DNA of 64,000 nucleotides from Frondihabitans australicus (GCF_003634555.1 NZ_RBKS01000001.1:1798001-1862000); one strand, 5' to 3'; positions 8,247-16,547 are shown, counted from the stretch's first letter. Notes: a model not told the origin generated them from the sequence alone. Made by a program: numbers and translations.

Positions 8247-10073
8247 CTACCTCTCTGCGGCGTCGGGCGGCCGGGTGGCGGAGCCGTCGGGCGGCCGGGT
8301 GCCGGGACCGTCAGGCGGTCGGGTGGCGGGACCGACGGGCGGTCGGGTGGCGCGACCGTCGGCCGGTCGGGTGGCGCGACCGTCGGACGGCCGACGCGCC
8401 GCACCGCTATCCGGCGGGGCGTCGGGTGGCCGACGGACGGCGATGATCTCCGGCTCCAGGCGGTCCGCCACCGTGAGCAGCTCGACGAGGGCGGCGCGTG
8501 CGGGCGAGTCCGCGTCCGTGCGGCCGGGTGTGCCGCGCGGCGCCTCCCCGCCCGACTCGCGATCCCGCCCGCCGAGGGCTCGCCGCAGCTCTCCGACCCG
8601 GCGCATCGAGAGCCCCACGAGCTTCGCCGCCGCGGTGTCCAGTGCGCCCGCATCCGCCGCGTCGACGACGACCGAGATCGGCTCGCGCAGGTCGCCGATC
8701 AGGCCGATCAGGGTCGCAGGATGCGAGACGCCGTCGGCCGATCGCCGCACCCGGCGGTGAGCCCGGAGCGCGGGAGCCACCTGCTCGAGGCGAGCCACGG
8801 CTCCTGCGAAGTTGGCCTCGACCTGTGCGAGGGGTATCTCTGCGGCTCTCTCGTCGCGGCGACCCTCGGCTTCCGTGGCGGGCGCGGTCGCCTGGCCCAC
8901 CGACGTCTCGCGCACGGACGTCTCGCGCACGGCTGCGAGCACGGCGGAGAGGGCCGCGAGCGCCTCTGCCGTTCGCATCCGGACGACGTCGACCGTCTTG
9001 ACAGGCAGGAGGAAGCCTGCCGACAGCGACGCGATCAGCCCGCCCGCGACGATCGCGACGAGGCGGAGCAGGAGCACCTCGGCCTCTCCCCCGGCGCTCA
9101 GCGACTCACCACCGGACGTCCCCGCGAAGTCGTAGAGCAGCGCCAGTGCGGCAGTCACTCCTGCCGCCCACCAGGCATAGCCCAGCGGCCTCAGCCACAG
9201 CGCGAGCAGCACGACGGCGGCGATGGCGACGAGCAGGGCGGGATCGCCGCGATGCCCGACTCGCGCGACGACGGAGCCGACGACCGTGCCGCCGAGCGCG
9301 CCCGCGACCCGGAGGACGCCCTTGTAGAAGACGTCGGCCCGGCCGCGATTCCCGCTCGACACGATGAAGGCGGTGAGCACGAGCCAGGGCCAGTGGACCC
9401 CGAAGACGAGATGGCCGATGATGAAGGCGGCAGTGAGCGACGCCGCCATCTGAACGGCCATCCGCGTCGACGCAGGAAGCCGGCGCGGCGCCCCCGGTCG
9501 CCGATCGCGGGCCTGTGGACGCGGCGGCGGCGTCGGCGAAGGACGCAGCGGAGCGAGGAGCCCTGTCGCCTGACCGGCCCACGCGAGGACTCCCCCGACG
9601 ATCACCACGAGAGCCGCTACGGCCGCAGCCGCCAGGGGAAAGGTGGGCGTCGGCCGAACCGGCAGCGGGGCGACGAGCACGGCGACGAACGGGAGCGCGA
9701 CGAGGGTGCCCAGCCGCTGCGCCGTGGGCCCGTACCGCCGCACCCAGATCGACCCGCTGATCACCAGGACGTACAGGGAGTCGCCCACCGCCGGCAGCGC
9801 CAGCATGAGCGCGCCGATCAGCCCGGCCGCCAAGCCGACGAGCGGCAGCATCACGACGGCGCGGGCTCGTTCGCGCAGGGTCGCGCCCGCTCTCTCGCGA
9901 GTGAAGCTGATGGAGAGCAGGATCGCGAGCACGACGAGGTCGACCGCATCGGCGGCGGCTCGTCCTGACACGCGCACGAGTGCGAACGCGCCGACGATCG
10001 CCACGGCTGCGGTCGCAGCCGTGAGCCCGACCGAGCGGAGACGCTCGAGACCGGGGTCGGCGAAATACCTCAT
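8247..10073 (-). CDS. FUSC/aromatic-acid-exporter-like membrane protein with octapeptide-repeat tail
   Basis: A protein of about 608 residues with two clusters of transmembrane helices (about 10-165 and 190-400 by hydrophobicity), each followed by soluble segments, as in the FUSC/YccS/aromatic acid exporter families. The second cluster contains the H-W-P-W-LVLTAF type core (GVHWPWLVLTAFIVSSGN). Relatives export aromatic acids or similar compounds, or have unknown roles. The last 50 residues are repeats of the form ATRPxDGR, encoded by six 24-bp units. The start at 10073 (MRYFADPG) is preferred over 10112 because CATACT lies six bases before it. The stop is only nine bases from the VOC start, but VOC has its own promoter. 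Confidence 0.82.
   Translation of the reverse strand: MRYFADPGLERLRSVGLTAATAAVAIVGAFALVRVSGRAAADAVDLVVLAILLSISFTRERAGATLRERARAVVMLPLVGLAAGLIGALMLALPAVGDSLYVLVISGSIWVRRYGPTAQRLGTLVALPFVAVLVAPLPVRPTPTFPLAAAAVAALVVIVGGVLAWAGQATGLLAPLRPSPTPPPRPQARDRRPGAPRRLPASTRMAVQMAASLTAAFIIGHLVFGVHWPWLVLTAFIVSSGNRGRADVFYKGVLRVAGALGGTVVGSVVARVGHRGDPALLVAIAAVVLLALWLRPLGYAWWAAGVTAALALLYDFAGTSGGESLSAGGEAEVLLLRLVAIVAGGLIASLSAGFLLPVKTVDVVRMRTAEALAALSAVLAAVRETSVRETSVGQATAPATEAEGRRDERAAEIPLAQVEANFAGAVARLEQVAPALRAHRRVRRSADGVSHPATLIGLIGDLREPISVVVDAADAGALDTAAAKLVGLSMRRVGELRRALGGRDRESGGEAPRGTPGRTDADSPARAALVELLTVADRLEPEIIAVRRPPDAPPDSGAARRPSDGRATRPADGRATRPPVGPATRPPDGPGTRPPDGSATRPPDAAER
8262..8405. repeat. Six 24-bp tandem repeats inside the FUSC-family gene
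   Basis: Six consecutive 24-bp units (8262, 8286, 8310, 8334, 8358, 8382) of the form gtcggNcggNcgggtgNcgN. They encode an octapeptide repeat rich in Thr, Arg, Pro, Asp and Gly at the C-terminus of the minus-strand protein. Units differ at several positions, so the array is not freshly amplified. All frames stay open through it. Confidence 0.9.
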
Positions 10074-10175
10074 GCCGACAGTATGGCGGCTGCCGCCGAC
10101 ATCGACGGCCACCGCGAGACCGTGCGACGGCTAGTAGGGGTAACCGCCGCACGGCGTCTGCGGAGGGTCAGCCGA

Positions 10176-10316
10176 TCAGTCGGTGCCCATCAGGCGCACG
10201 CGCTCTTCGAGCCAGCTGTCGGCGACGGTGAGCGAGAGACCGAAGTCGCTCGCCTCCTCGCTCTGCCGGTACAGCGGGAACGTTGTGGCTTGATCGCGAA
10301 GCGGGTCGACGTCCAT
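10176..10316 (-). CDS. Uncharacterised 46-residue protein
   Basis: A short gene with an excellent ribosome binding site, AGGAGGTGA (10321-10329), five to six bases before ATG 10316. The product is MDVDPLRDQATTFPLYRQSE..., ending LEERVRLMGTD: acidic, soluble, no membrane segment, Cys-free. It is not recognised as a known family. Codon use is GC-ending like its neighbours. It lies alone between the FUSC gene and the acetyltransferase on the same strand. The strong ribosome binding site and clean stop support a real gene; function is unknown. Confidence 0.6.
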   Translation of the reverse strand: MDVDPLRDQATTFPLYRQSEEASDFGLSLTVADSWLEERVRLMGTD

Positions 10317-10477
10317 GGCTTCACCTCCTGAGGCGAACCTAGGCGACCGCCTTGGACGTCACGAGTCCACCTTCGGGGCGCGCTCGTTCGGGGCGCGCCC
10401 GTTGTGGGGGCACCTGTTCGCGGGCTCCGGCGGCGTTCGCGGCAGCCTTCGGGCGCAGGATCGGCGACAGCCGCCGG
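10317..10477. other. Short intergenic stretch with no gene
   Basis: These 161 bases hold the ribosome binding site of the 46-residue protein and a GC-rich remainder with a repeated cggggcgcgc block (about 10375-10400) and one GCAGGATC octamer near 10455. No coding frame with gene-like features was seen. Confidence 0.4.
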
Positions 10478-10990
10478 TCAGAGCTCGAGACCGAGGCTGA
10501 CCGTCTCTCGCCCGTAGAGCGGATGCGCGAACGGCTGGCCGATCGGCCGCCACCCCCGCGCCTCGTACAGCCGCATCGCGGCCGTGTTGTCGGTGATGAC
10601 GTGCAACACGACCCGGCGGTGACCCGCGGCACGCGTGTCGTCGACGAGCCCGCCCAGGAGCAGAGAGCCGAGGCCGCCGCCCTGAAGGTCGGGGTCCACG
10701 GCGAGGAGGGAGAGGTACGCCGCGTCAGCGGGGTCGTCGGGTCGGCCGGTGCCCGGCGCGGTGACGAGTCCGAAGCCACGGACCACGTCGTCGGAAGCGC
10801 GAAGAACCCGCCACGACACGACCGGCTGCGCGAACTTGTCCCGGCACCGATCGGCGGTCTCCGGAGCGGGCGGGTGGCCGTCGCGCGTCTCGAGAGCGGC
10901 CAGCCACAGGCCGACGCAGGATTCGAGGTCGCCCGGCGGCCTTCCCCGGCCGAGCGCGGGCGTCTCGCCGATCGCAGCCTCGGTCGTCAC
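10478..10990 (-). CDS. GNAT family N-acetyltransferase
   Basis: A 170-residue acetyltransferase. YLSLLAVDPDLQGGGLGSLL contains beta-4 and the acetyl-CoA pyrophosphate loop Q-G-G-G-L-G (motif A), and NTAAMRLYEARGW is the usual motif B. It transfers acetyl from acetyl-CoA to an amine; the substrate is unknown. It overlaps the 3' end of the upstream TetR gene by four bases (ATGA type), so the two are one transcription unit and are translationally coupled. Confidence 0.9.
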   Translation of the reverse strand: MTTEAAIGETPALGRGRPPGDLESCVGLWLAALETRDGHPPAPETADRCRDKFAQPVVSWRVLRASDDVVRGFGLVTAPGTGRPDDPADAAYLSLLAVDPDLQGGGLGSLLLGGLVDDTRAAGHRRVVLHVITDNTAAMRLYEARGWRPIGQPFAHPLYGRETVSLGLEL

Positions 10991-11736
10991 GCGATGCCGG
11001 CGGGGACGCGATCCGTCTCGGCTTCGGACTCCGTGACCGTCGCGGCCTCACCGGACGTCTTCGGCGCCCGCACACCGACAGCGGGCAGGATCACGCCGTC
11101 GATGATCGAGAGCAGGAACTCGCGGTCGGCGACCTTCTTCTGCACGAGAGTGCGGTAGGCCACCATCGACGGGCTGATCATGGCGAGGCGGTCGACGTCG
11201 ACGTCGTCCGGGATCTCGCCGCGTTCCATGGCCCGGTGAAGGAGCATCCGGTTGATGGCGGCACGGGGCTCGATGATCGTCGCGTCGACGGCGTCGGCCA
11301 GCTCGGGATTGCGCGAGATGAGCGACAGGAGGCCGCCCATCACCCGGATCTTCTTGTCGTTGTCCTGAATGGAGTGCGGACGGATCAGCGAGACAAGATC
11401 GCCTCGGAGGGTGCCCGTGTCGGGGATCGCCATCGCCGCGACGTCCGCGCGCTTCATGCACGCGACGGCCTCGATGACCAACTCCTCCTTCGAGGCCCAT
11501 CGACGGTAGAGAGTCGCCTTGCCGGCCTTCGCCCGCGTGGCGACCATCTCGATGGTCATCCCCTCGTAGCCGACCTCGGCGAGCACGTCGACCGCGCAGG
11601 CCAGGATCTCGGGATCGCGGGAGTGGTCGCGCTTGCGGCCCAGCTTCGAGGCGACGACCGCCTCGGCCGGAGACTCCGGCACGGACTCGGCGTCGGCGAC
11701 GAGCCTGTCGATGGCATCAGCCTGCGACATCGTCAT
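10987..11736 (-). CDS. TetR/AcrR family regulator, divergent from an MFS exporter
   Basis: A 249-residue regulator with an unusually long 40-residue N-terminal lead before the TetR helix-turn-helix (ILACAVDVLAEVGYEGMTIE, then AKAGKATLYRRWASKEEL). The C-terminal ligand-binding domain is typical in length. It faces the MFS gene across 81 bases and most likely represses that exporter and itself. The DNA between holds direct and inverted copies of GAAACTC. Possible starts are GTG 11739, ATG 11736 and ATG 11730; 11736 is taken because AAGGG lies four bases upstream. It is coupled to the GNAT gene. Confidence 0.9.
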   Translation of the reverse strand: MTMSQADAIDRLVADAESVPESPAEAVVASKLGRKRDHSRDPEILACAVDVLAEVGYEGMTIEMVATRAKAGKATLYRRWASKEELVIEAVACMKRADVAAMAIPDTGTLRGDLVSLIRPHSIQDNDKKIRVMGGLLSLISRNPELADAVDATIIEPRAAINRMLLHRAMERGEIPDDVDVDRLAMISPSMVAYRTLVQKKVADREFLLSIIDGVILPAVGVRAPKTSGEAATVTESEAETDRVPAGIA

Positions 11737-11774
11737 CACACCCTTTCAGTAGAACGCCCCCATCCTAGTTCGGT

Positions 11775-11804
11775 GAATTCTGAAACTCAAGAGTTCCGAA
11801 ACTC
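11775..11804. promoter_or_regulatory. Candidate operator between TetR and MFS genes
   Basis: This AT-rich island contains GAAACTC (11782-11788), its near-inverted copy GAGTTCC (11791-11797) and a second direct GAAACTC (11798-11804), next to GAATTC (11775-11780). The copies are 16 bp apart centre to centre, in the position expected for a TetR operator controlling both divergent genes. This is inference from position and symmetry. Confidence 0.5.
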
Positions 11805-11817
11805 GAAAGAATCGGAT

Positions 11818-13398
11818 ATGGTCGTTCTCATGTCTCAGACCTCATCGATCTCGGGTGCATCGGACACCCAGGTGCCGGACCCCCGGCGCTGGCTGACGCT
11901 CGCCACTGTGGCGCTCGCGCAGCTCATGGTCGTTCTCGACGCGACCGTCGTGAACATCGCCCTCCCGGCGGCCCAGAAAGACCTCGACTTCACCAACGGC
12001 GAGAGGCAGTGGATCGTCACGGCTTACTCGCTGGCCTTCGGCAGCCTCCTGCTGCTCGGTGGCCGAATGTCCGATCTCATCGGCCGCAAGCGCGCCTTCA
12101 TCATCGGCCTCATCGGCTTCGCCGCAGCCTCCGCCCTCGGCGGCGCCGCGCAGTCGTTCGGCATGCTCGTCGGAGCCCGCGCACTGCAGGGTGTCTTCGG
12201 CGCCCTCCTCGCTCCCACGGCCCTGTCGGTCCTCACGACGACGTTCACCATCCCGAAGGAGCGCGCTCGCGCCTTCGGCGTCTTCGGTGCGATCGCCGGC
12301 GCCGGCGGCGCCATCGGCCTCCTGCTCGGCGGGTTCCTCACACAGGACCTCTCGTGGCGTTGGAACCTCTACATCAACGTCGTCATCGCCATCATCGCGG
12401 TCATCGGCGCCACGATCTTCGTGCACACCCCCAAGCGCCAGGGCGCCCGGCCGAAGCTCGACGTCCCCGGCACGCTGCTGGTGTCCGCGGCGCTCTTCTC
12501 GCTCGTGTACGGCTTCTCGAACGCCGAGTCCGACGGCTGGAACTCGCCTCTCACCTGGGGCTTCCTGGGCGGGGCCGGCGTGCTCCTGATCGGCTTCGTG
12601 ATCTGGCAGCGCGCCGCCAGCCACCCGCTGCTGCCGCTCCACATCGTGGTCAACCGCAACCGCGGCGCCTCGTACGCGTCCGTGACGATCGCCGGTGCGG
12701 GCATGTTCGGCATCTTCCTCTTCCTCACCTACTACATCGAGGAGATCCTCCGTTTCGACCCGATCAAGACGGGCGTCTCGTTCCTGCCCATGATCGGCAT
12801 GCTCGTCCTGGCCGCGCAGCTGTCGACGAACGTCTTCCTGCCGCGGTTCGGGCCGAAGATCATGGTGCCGTTCGGCATGACTCTGGCAACGGTGGGCATG
12901 TTCCTTCTCACCCGCCTCTCCGTCGACAGCACCTACGCGGGCAACATCCTCCCCGCGCTCCTCGTGCTCGGCTTCGCGATGGGCTCGATCATGCCCGCGT
13001 CGATCCAGACCGCCACTCTCGGCGTCGACCGCGAGCACGCCGGTGTCGCCAGCGCCATGGTCAACACGTCGCAGCAGGTCGGCGGCTCCATCGGCACGGC
13101 GCTGCTGAACACGATCGCGGCCACCGCGCTGACGAGCTATCTCACCGCCCACGCGCCGACGTCGCACACCGCGGCGGCCATCGCCCAGGCGACCGCGAAC
13201 GCGGCCGTGCACAGCTACACGACCGCCTACTGGTTCGGTGCGGCGTTCTTCGCCTTCGGCGCGATCCTGTCGGCGCTGCTGTTCCGTCGCCGCGGCCACG
13301 GAGGGTCGCACGTCGCGGCTCCCGGGCAGGAGACCCACCACGCACAGCACTCCGCTGCCGAGCCGGCCGAGCCTGCCGAGCCGGTGATCGCTCACTAG
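11818..13398 (+). CDS. MFS transporter, DHA2 (14-helix) drug-exporter type, probably TetR-controlled
   Basis: A 526-residue membrane protein with about 14 hydrophobic segments. Diagnostic stretches are MVVLDATVVNIALPAAQKDL in helix 1 with its flank, GGRMSDLIGRKRAF (motif A) and RALQGVFGALLAPTALS. The C-terminal tail is His/Ala/Glu-rich (HHAQHSAAEPAEPAEP). It is similar in type to tetracenomycin/puromycin and EmrB-like proton-driven exporters; the substrate is unknown. Starts ATG 11818 and ATG 11830 are both in frame. The first is chosen because AAGAAT lies just upstream at leaderless distance. The divergent TetR regulator and the intervening dyads suggest induction by its substrate. Confidence 0.92.
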   Translation: MVVLMSQTSSISGASDTQVPDPRRWLTLATVALAQLMVVLDATVVNIALPAAQKDLDFTNGERQWIVTAYSLAFGSLLLLGGRMSDLIGRKRAFIIGLIGFAAASALGGAAQSFGMLVGARALQGVFGALLAPTALSVLTTTFTIPKERARAFGVFGAIAGAGGAIGLLLGGFLTQDLSWRWNLYINVVIAIIAVIGATIFVHTPKRQGARPKLDVPGTLLVSAALFSLVYGFSNAESDGWNSPLTWGFLGGAGVLLIGFVIWQRAASHPLLPLHIVVNRNRGASYASVTIAGAGMFGIFLFLTYYIEEILRFDPIKTGVSFLPMIGMLVLAAQLSTNVFLPRFGPKIMVPFGMTLATVGMFLLTRLSVDSTYAGNILPALLVLGFAMGSIMPASIQTATLGVDREHAGVASAMVNTSQQVGGSIGTALLNTIAATALTSYLTAHAPTSHTAAAIAQATANAAVHSYTTAYWFGAAFFAFGAILSALLFRRRGHGGSHVAAPGQETHHAQHSAAEPAEPAEPVIAH

Positions 13399-13417
13399 CG
13401 AGCAACGCCCCGCACCA

Positions 13418-13457
13418 CACCCGAGCCCGGGCCGCGCAGTCGGCCCGGGCTCGGGTG
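13418..13457 (+). terminator. Strong hairpin after the MFS gene
   Basis: A perfect 17-bp stem (13418-13434 with 13441-13457) around a 6-base loop, 20 bases after the stop codon. It lacks a T-tract but is very stable, as usual for high-GC terminators. Confidence 0.75.
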
Positions 13458-13576
13458 CGCTCGCCGGTCGAGCTCTCGCGCCTCCGGTCGGCCGGCGACG
13501 GCGGACCTGGCGTCGGCGAACAGCGCCGCGCGCTCGCCATCGTCGACTCACAGCGCCCGGTCACAGGCGCGGGGAG

Positions 13577-13636
13577 CCGCGGGTTTCCGGCGTACACGCG
13601 CCGCCGCGGCGGGGCGCGCACGCCGGAAAGCCGCGG
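13577..13636. terminator. Second long inverted repeat in the convergent junction
   Basis: Arms 13577-13593 and 13620-13636 pair over 17 bp with one mismatch. The GC-rich interior is itself partly self-complementary. It sits between the convergent MFS and flavoprotein genes and probably ends transcription from the minus-strand side. The remaining bases of 13399-13687 show no gene. Confidence 0.55.
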
Positions 13637-13687
13637 CCACCCGCTGAATTTCGCCCGCGGCCGCCGGTAGCTCCTGCCGCCCGCCGT

Positions 13688-14830
13688 CTAGACCGCAGCG
13701 CCCTCGTACAGGCTCGCGATGACCCGGTCGGCGAGCCCGAGCCCGGTCGTCATCCCGATGCCCGTGGTGACGGAGACGACGTGCACGCCGGCCACGACCT
13801 CGTCGACGAGGAACTCCTCCGGCGCACTGGCGTACACCCCCTGCCACCGCTCGAGAACGCGCACCTGCGACGCGCCTACGCCGAAGAACGACGCCGCGGC
13901 TTCGAGCATCGACGAGAACGCGTGCTCCTGCTGGAACGGCGTCACCGTGTCGTCACGGTAGTGCGTGTCGCCCACGATCACGGTGCCGTCCGGCAGCTGT
14001 GTGTACATCTGGTTGAGGTCGAGATCGGCGAGCGAGGGCCAGGTCGAATGCAGCCGGTCGCGCACTGCGCCCAGCGACGGCGACGCCGCGAACCCCGAGT
14101 ACCGCAGCATCGACCAGCCGGTCAGCACCGGCCCGGCCAGCGGAGCCCGCAACCCGTCGACGGCGACGCGCGTCATGTCGAGGCCGCAGCGGCGCACCGA
14201 GTAGCGCTCGCCGAGCTCCGGGAAGACCTGGTCGACGTCGTAGTTCACGGCGACGACGACGCGCTCCGCCTCGACGGTGCCCCTCGTGGTCTCCAGACGG
14301 CGCGGCTCGATCCGCCGCACAGCGGTCGTGAAGTGGAACTCCACTCCCCGCGACTCCAGGTACCGGGTGATGTCGAACAGGGCCTCGCGCGGGTTCACCT
14401 GGAGATCCCGCAGAAGGTGCGCCCCTCCGACGACGCCCGCCGGGTCCGCGCCGGTCGCTGCCGCGGTCTCCGAGGGGCTCAGGAGCCGGGCGTCACCCGG
14501 TCGGCGCTCGACGAACTCCCCCACGGCCGCCAGCTCGTCCTCGTGCCGTGCGACGACGTACCCTCCGACGTCGCGCATCCACAGCCCGGCCTCGTCGCGG
14601 AGCCGCAGCCACAGCTCGCGTGCTCGGTCGGCGTACTCCTGCGCGACGCCCGACTGCACCGAGATGCAGGCGTGGCCGAAGTTGCGGATCGACGCGCCGT
14701 TCTGCCGGCTTCCCCGCTCGATCACGATCACGCGCAGGCCTCGGTCGACGGCGGCGAGGGCGTGGCCGAGGCCGACGATCCCGGCTCCGACGATGGCGAT
14801 GTCGGCGGTGCGATCAGCAGGAGTGCTCAT
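13688..14830 (-). CDS. DAO-type FAD-dependent oxidoreductase (TIGR03364-like)
   Basis: A 380-residue flavoprotein. The N-terminus has the FAD fold IAIVGAGIVGLGHALAAVDR, then GASIRNFGHACIS, a signature I associate with the TIGR03364 group of D-amino-acid-oxidase-like enzymes. The C-terminus ends with the second FAD contact VVSVTTGIGMTTGLGLADRV. TIGR03364 members often lie near phosphonatase-like genes and are proposed to deaminate an aminophosphonate. No phosphonate gene is visible here, so the substrate is open (amine or amino acid). ATG 14830 is chosen, with TACGGT (14837-14842) six bases upstream. The longer frame to 15013 crosses the palindromic spacer. Confidence 0.82.
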   Translation of the reverse strand: MSTPADRTADIAIVGAGIVGLGHALAAVDRGLRVIVIERGSRQNGASIRNFGHACISVQSGVAQEYADRARELWLRLRDEAGLWMRDVGGYVVARHEDELAAVGEFVERRPGDARLLSPSETAAATGADPAGVVGGAHLLRDLQVNPREALFDITRYLESRGVEFHFTTAVRRIEPRRLETTRGTVEAERVVVAVNYDVDQVFPELGERYSVRRCGLDMTRVAVDGLRAPLAGPVLTGWSMLRYSGFAASPSLGAVRDRLHSTWPSLADLDLNQMYTQLPDGTVIVGDTHYRDDTVTPFQQEHAFSSMLEAAASFFGVGASQVRVLERWQGVYASAPEEFLVDEVVAGVHVVSVTTGIGMTTGLGLADRVIASLYEGAAV

Positions 14831-14890
14831 GCGGCGACCGTACGACCGCCTCGGGGCCGGGAGGCGAACACGAGGTGAATGGCCGCTTCC

Positions 14891-14980
14891 GTCGCGAATT
14901 CGCGACCGAAACCGGCTGCCCGTCACATGCGTGACCGCGGCCGCGCGGCGCGCACGGCGGCCCGGTCGCGAAATCGCGAC
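14891..14980. promoter_or_regulatory. Pair of 16-bp palindromes in a divergent spacer
   Basis: GTCGCGAATTCGCGAC (14891-14906) is a perfect palindrome. GTCGCGAAATCGCGAC (14965-14980) repeats it with one central change. The two are 74 bp apart, close to seven helical turns. A third dyad, GTCAC-N4-GTGAC (14922-14935), lies between. They sit between the divergent flavoprotein and PAP2 genes. They may be operators for an unidentified dimeric regulator. Confidence 0.5.
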
Positions 14981-15056
14981 AGGGGTCACGCCCGCCCCGA
15001 CGCCGGGGCGCACCGCCGCACACGAAGCGCCGAGGCCCGGCCGCTAGGCTCGGCCC

Positions 15057-15635
15057 GTGCCCCTGACTCCCCCGTCGTCGTCGTCCACCCCGTCGAGGCT
15101 GCCGGAGGCGGTGCAGGCGTTCGATCGCCGTGTCGGGCGGCGGATCAACGGGCGGCCTTCGGATCCTGCGGCCGACCGCGCACTGCTGGCCGTCTCGACG
15201 GCGGCGAACAACGGTCTGCTGTGGTTCTCCGTCGCAGCAGCGCTCGCGCTCACCGGCCCACGGGGGCGCCGAGCCGCAGCACGGGGCCTGGCGTCGCTCG
15301 GCCTGTCGAGCGGGTTCGCGAACCTCGTGGCGAAGCCGTTGGTCGGTGGCCCGAGGCCATCGGCCGACGACGTTCCGCCCGAGCGTCAGCTGGCGAGGTT
15401 CCCGCAGTCGGCGTCGTTCCCGTCCGGGCACACCGCGAGCGCCATCGCGTTCGCCTCGGGCGTGGCGATCGAAAGCCCGGCGCTCGGCCTGGTCGTCGCA
15501 CCGCTGGCCGTGACGGTCGCCTACTCGCGGCTGCACGTGGGCGCGCACTGGCTGTCGGACGTGCTGGGCGGGGCGGCGATCGGGGTGACTATGGCGAACG
15601 TGGCGCGGCTCCTGCCGCTCAGGTGGATCCGCTGA
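15057..15635 (+). CDS. PAP2 superfamily phosphatase
   Basis: A 192-residue membrane-associated phosphatase with all three PAP2 motifs: KPLVGGPRP (KX6RP), PSGH in ASFPSGHTASA, and SRLHVGAHWLSD (SRX5HX3D). The first basic motif, the acid-base His of PSGH and the nucleophile His are intact, so it should be active on lipid phosphates or similar esters. Five or so hydrophobic segments are visible. The GTG start at 15057 is preceded by TAGGCT (15045-15050) at exactly six bases, hence a leaderless mRNA. The maoC-like gene follows after 18 bases. Confidence 0.88.
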   Translation: MPLTPPSSSSTPSRLPEAVQAFDRRVGRRINGRPSDPAADRALLAVSTAANNGLLWFSVAAALALTGPRGRRAAARGLASLGLSSGFANLVAKPLVGGPRPSADDVPPERQLARFPQSASFPSGHTASAIAFASGVAIESPALGLVVAPLAVTVAYSRLHVGAHWLSDVLGGAAIGVTMANVARLLPLRWIR

Positions 15636-15653
15636 CGCGAGGATAATCGACGC

Positions 15654-16115
15654 GTGCCCTTTCCCCACTACCTCGAAGACCTCGAAGCCGGCCAGCGTTT
15701 CACGAGCCCCGGCCGCACGATCACCGAAGCCGACGTGATGTCGTTCGCGTCGTGGACGAACGACAACAACCAGGTCCACACCGACGTCGAGTTCGCGAAC
15801 CGCACCCGCTACGGGCAGCGCATCGTGCACGGAATGCTCGGCACGTCGCTGTGCCTCGGCCTCATCGCGCGCACCGGCGTGTTCGAGGGCTCGGCCGTCG
15901 CTCTGCTGGGCATCGACGGCTGGCGGTTCGCCGCGCCGATCTTCATCGGCGACACGGTCACGTGCACGGTCGAGATCCTGTCGACCCGACTCACGTCGAA
16001 GGGCACGACCGGCATCGTCGAGCGACAGGTCACGCTGACGAACCAGCGCGGCGAGACGGTGCAGGAGGGCCGCATGGACCTCATGGTGCTGACGAGGGCA
16101 GCGGCGCTGGCCTGA
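15654..16115 (+). CDS. MaoC-like (R)-hydratase family protein
   Basis: A 153-residue hot-dog-fold protein. The hydratase signature appears as FASWTNDNNQVHTDVEFA (catalytic Asp and His region) and RIVHGMLGTSL. Members hydrate trans-2-enoyl-CoA or related acyl thioesters; the specific substrate is unknown. The GTG start at 15654 has GATAAT (15642-15647) six bases upstream and no ribosome binding site, so it has its own leaderless promoter despite the short gap from the PAP2 gene. Confidence 0.86.
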   Translation: MPFPHYLEDLEAGQRFTSPGRTITEADVMSFASWTNDNNQVHTDVEFANRTRYGQRIVHGMLGTSLCLGLIARTGVFEGSAVALLGIDGWRFAAPIFIGDTVTCTVEILSTRLTSKGTTGIVERQVTLTNQRGETVQEGRMDLMVLTRAAALA

Positions 16116-16172
16116 GCGGCGCGAACGTCGAGAGCGACCCGCGACCCTCGACGCCTCCTGCCCGTCGGGGCC

Positions 16173-16547
16173 CTACTGCCCCTCGAGGATGGCGTCGGCG
16201 TTGTCGGCGATCCAGTCCATCAGCGGCAGGAGACGCAGCGCGACCTCCTCGCCCCGGGGCGTGAGCGAGTAGTCGACGCGCGGCGGGATCGTCGGCTGCG
16301 CCACCCGCAGCACGAAGCCGTCCTTCTCGAAGGTCCGCAGCGTCGAGGCGAGCATCTTCTCGCTGATGCCGCCGATCTCGCGCTTGAGCTCGCCGTAGCG
16401 CCGAGACCCGGACTCGAGCGCCATGAGCACGAGCACGCCCCACCGGCTCGTGACGTGGTTGAGCACGACCCGCGTGGGGCAGTCGGCCGGGAATTCTCCG
16501 CCGGTGAATCCCGGTCGCTCCCGTGTCACCGCAAAACTGACGTCCAT
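16173..16547 (-). CDS. HxlR family transcriptional regulator
   Basis: A 124-residue winged-helix regulator: DCPTRVVLNHVTSRWGVLVL and RRYGELKREIGGISEKMLAS are the hallmark HxlR helices, and RVDYSLTPRGEEV is the wing. One Cys (in PADCPTR) is in the position used for thiol sensing by quinone- or aldehyde-responsive HxlR proteins. It lies divergent from a quinone-reductase-like gene, the classic QorR/YtfG arrangement, and probably represses it. TAAGCT (16554-16559) six bases before the ATG lies inside the operator, implying autoregulation. Confidence 0.92.
   Translation of the reverse strand: MDVSFAVTRERPGFTGGEFPADCPTRVVLNHVTSRWGVLVLMALESGSRRYGELKREIGGISEKMLASTLRTFEKDGFVLRVAQPTIPPRVDYSLTPRGEEVALRLLPLMDWIADNADAILEGQ

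Noticed and set aside
8262-8405. Possible CRISPR-like array
   Set aside because: Units are contiguous 24-bp repeats without spacers and continue the reading frame of the FUSC-family gene.
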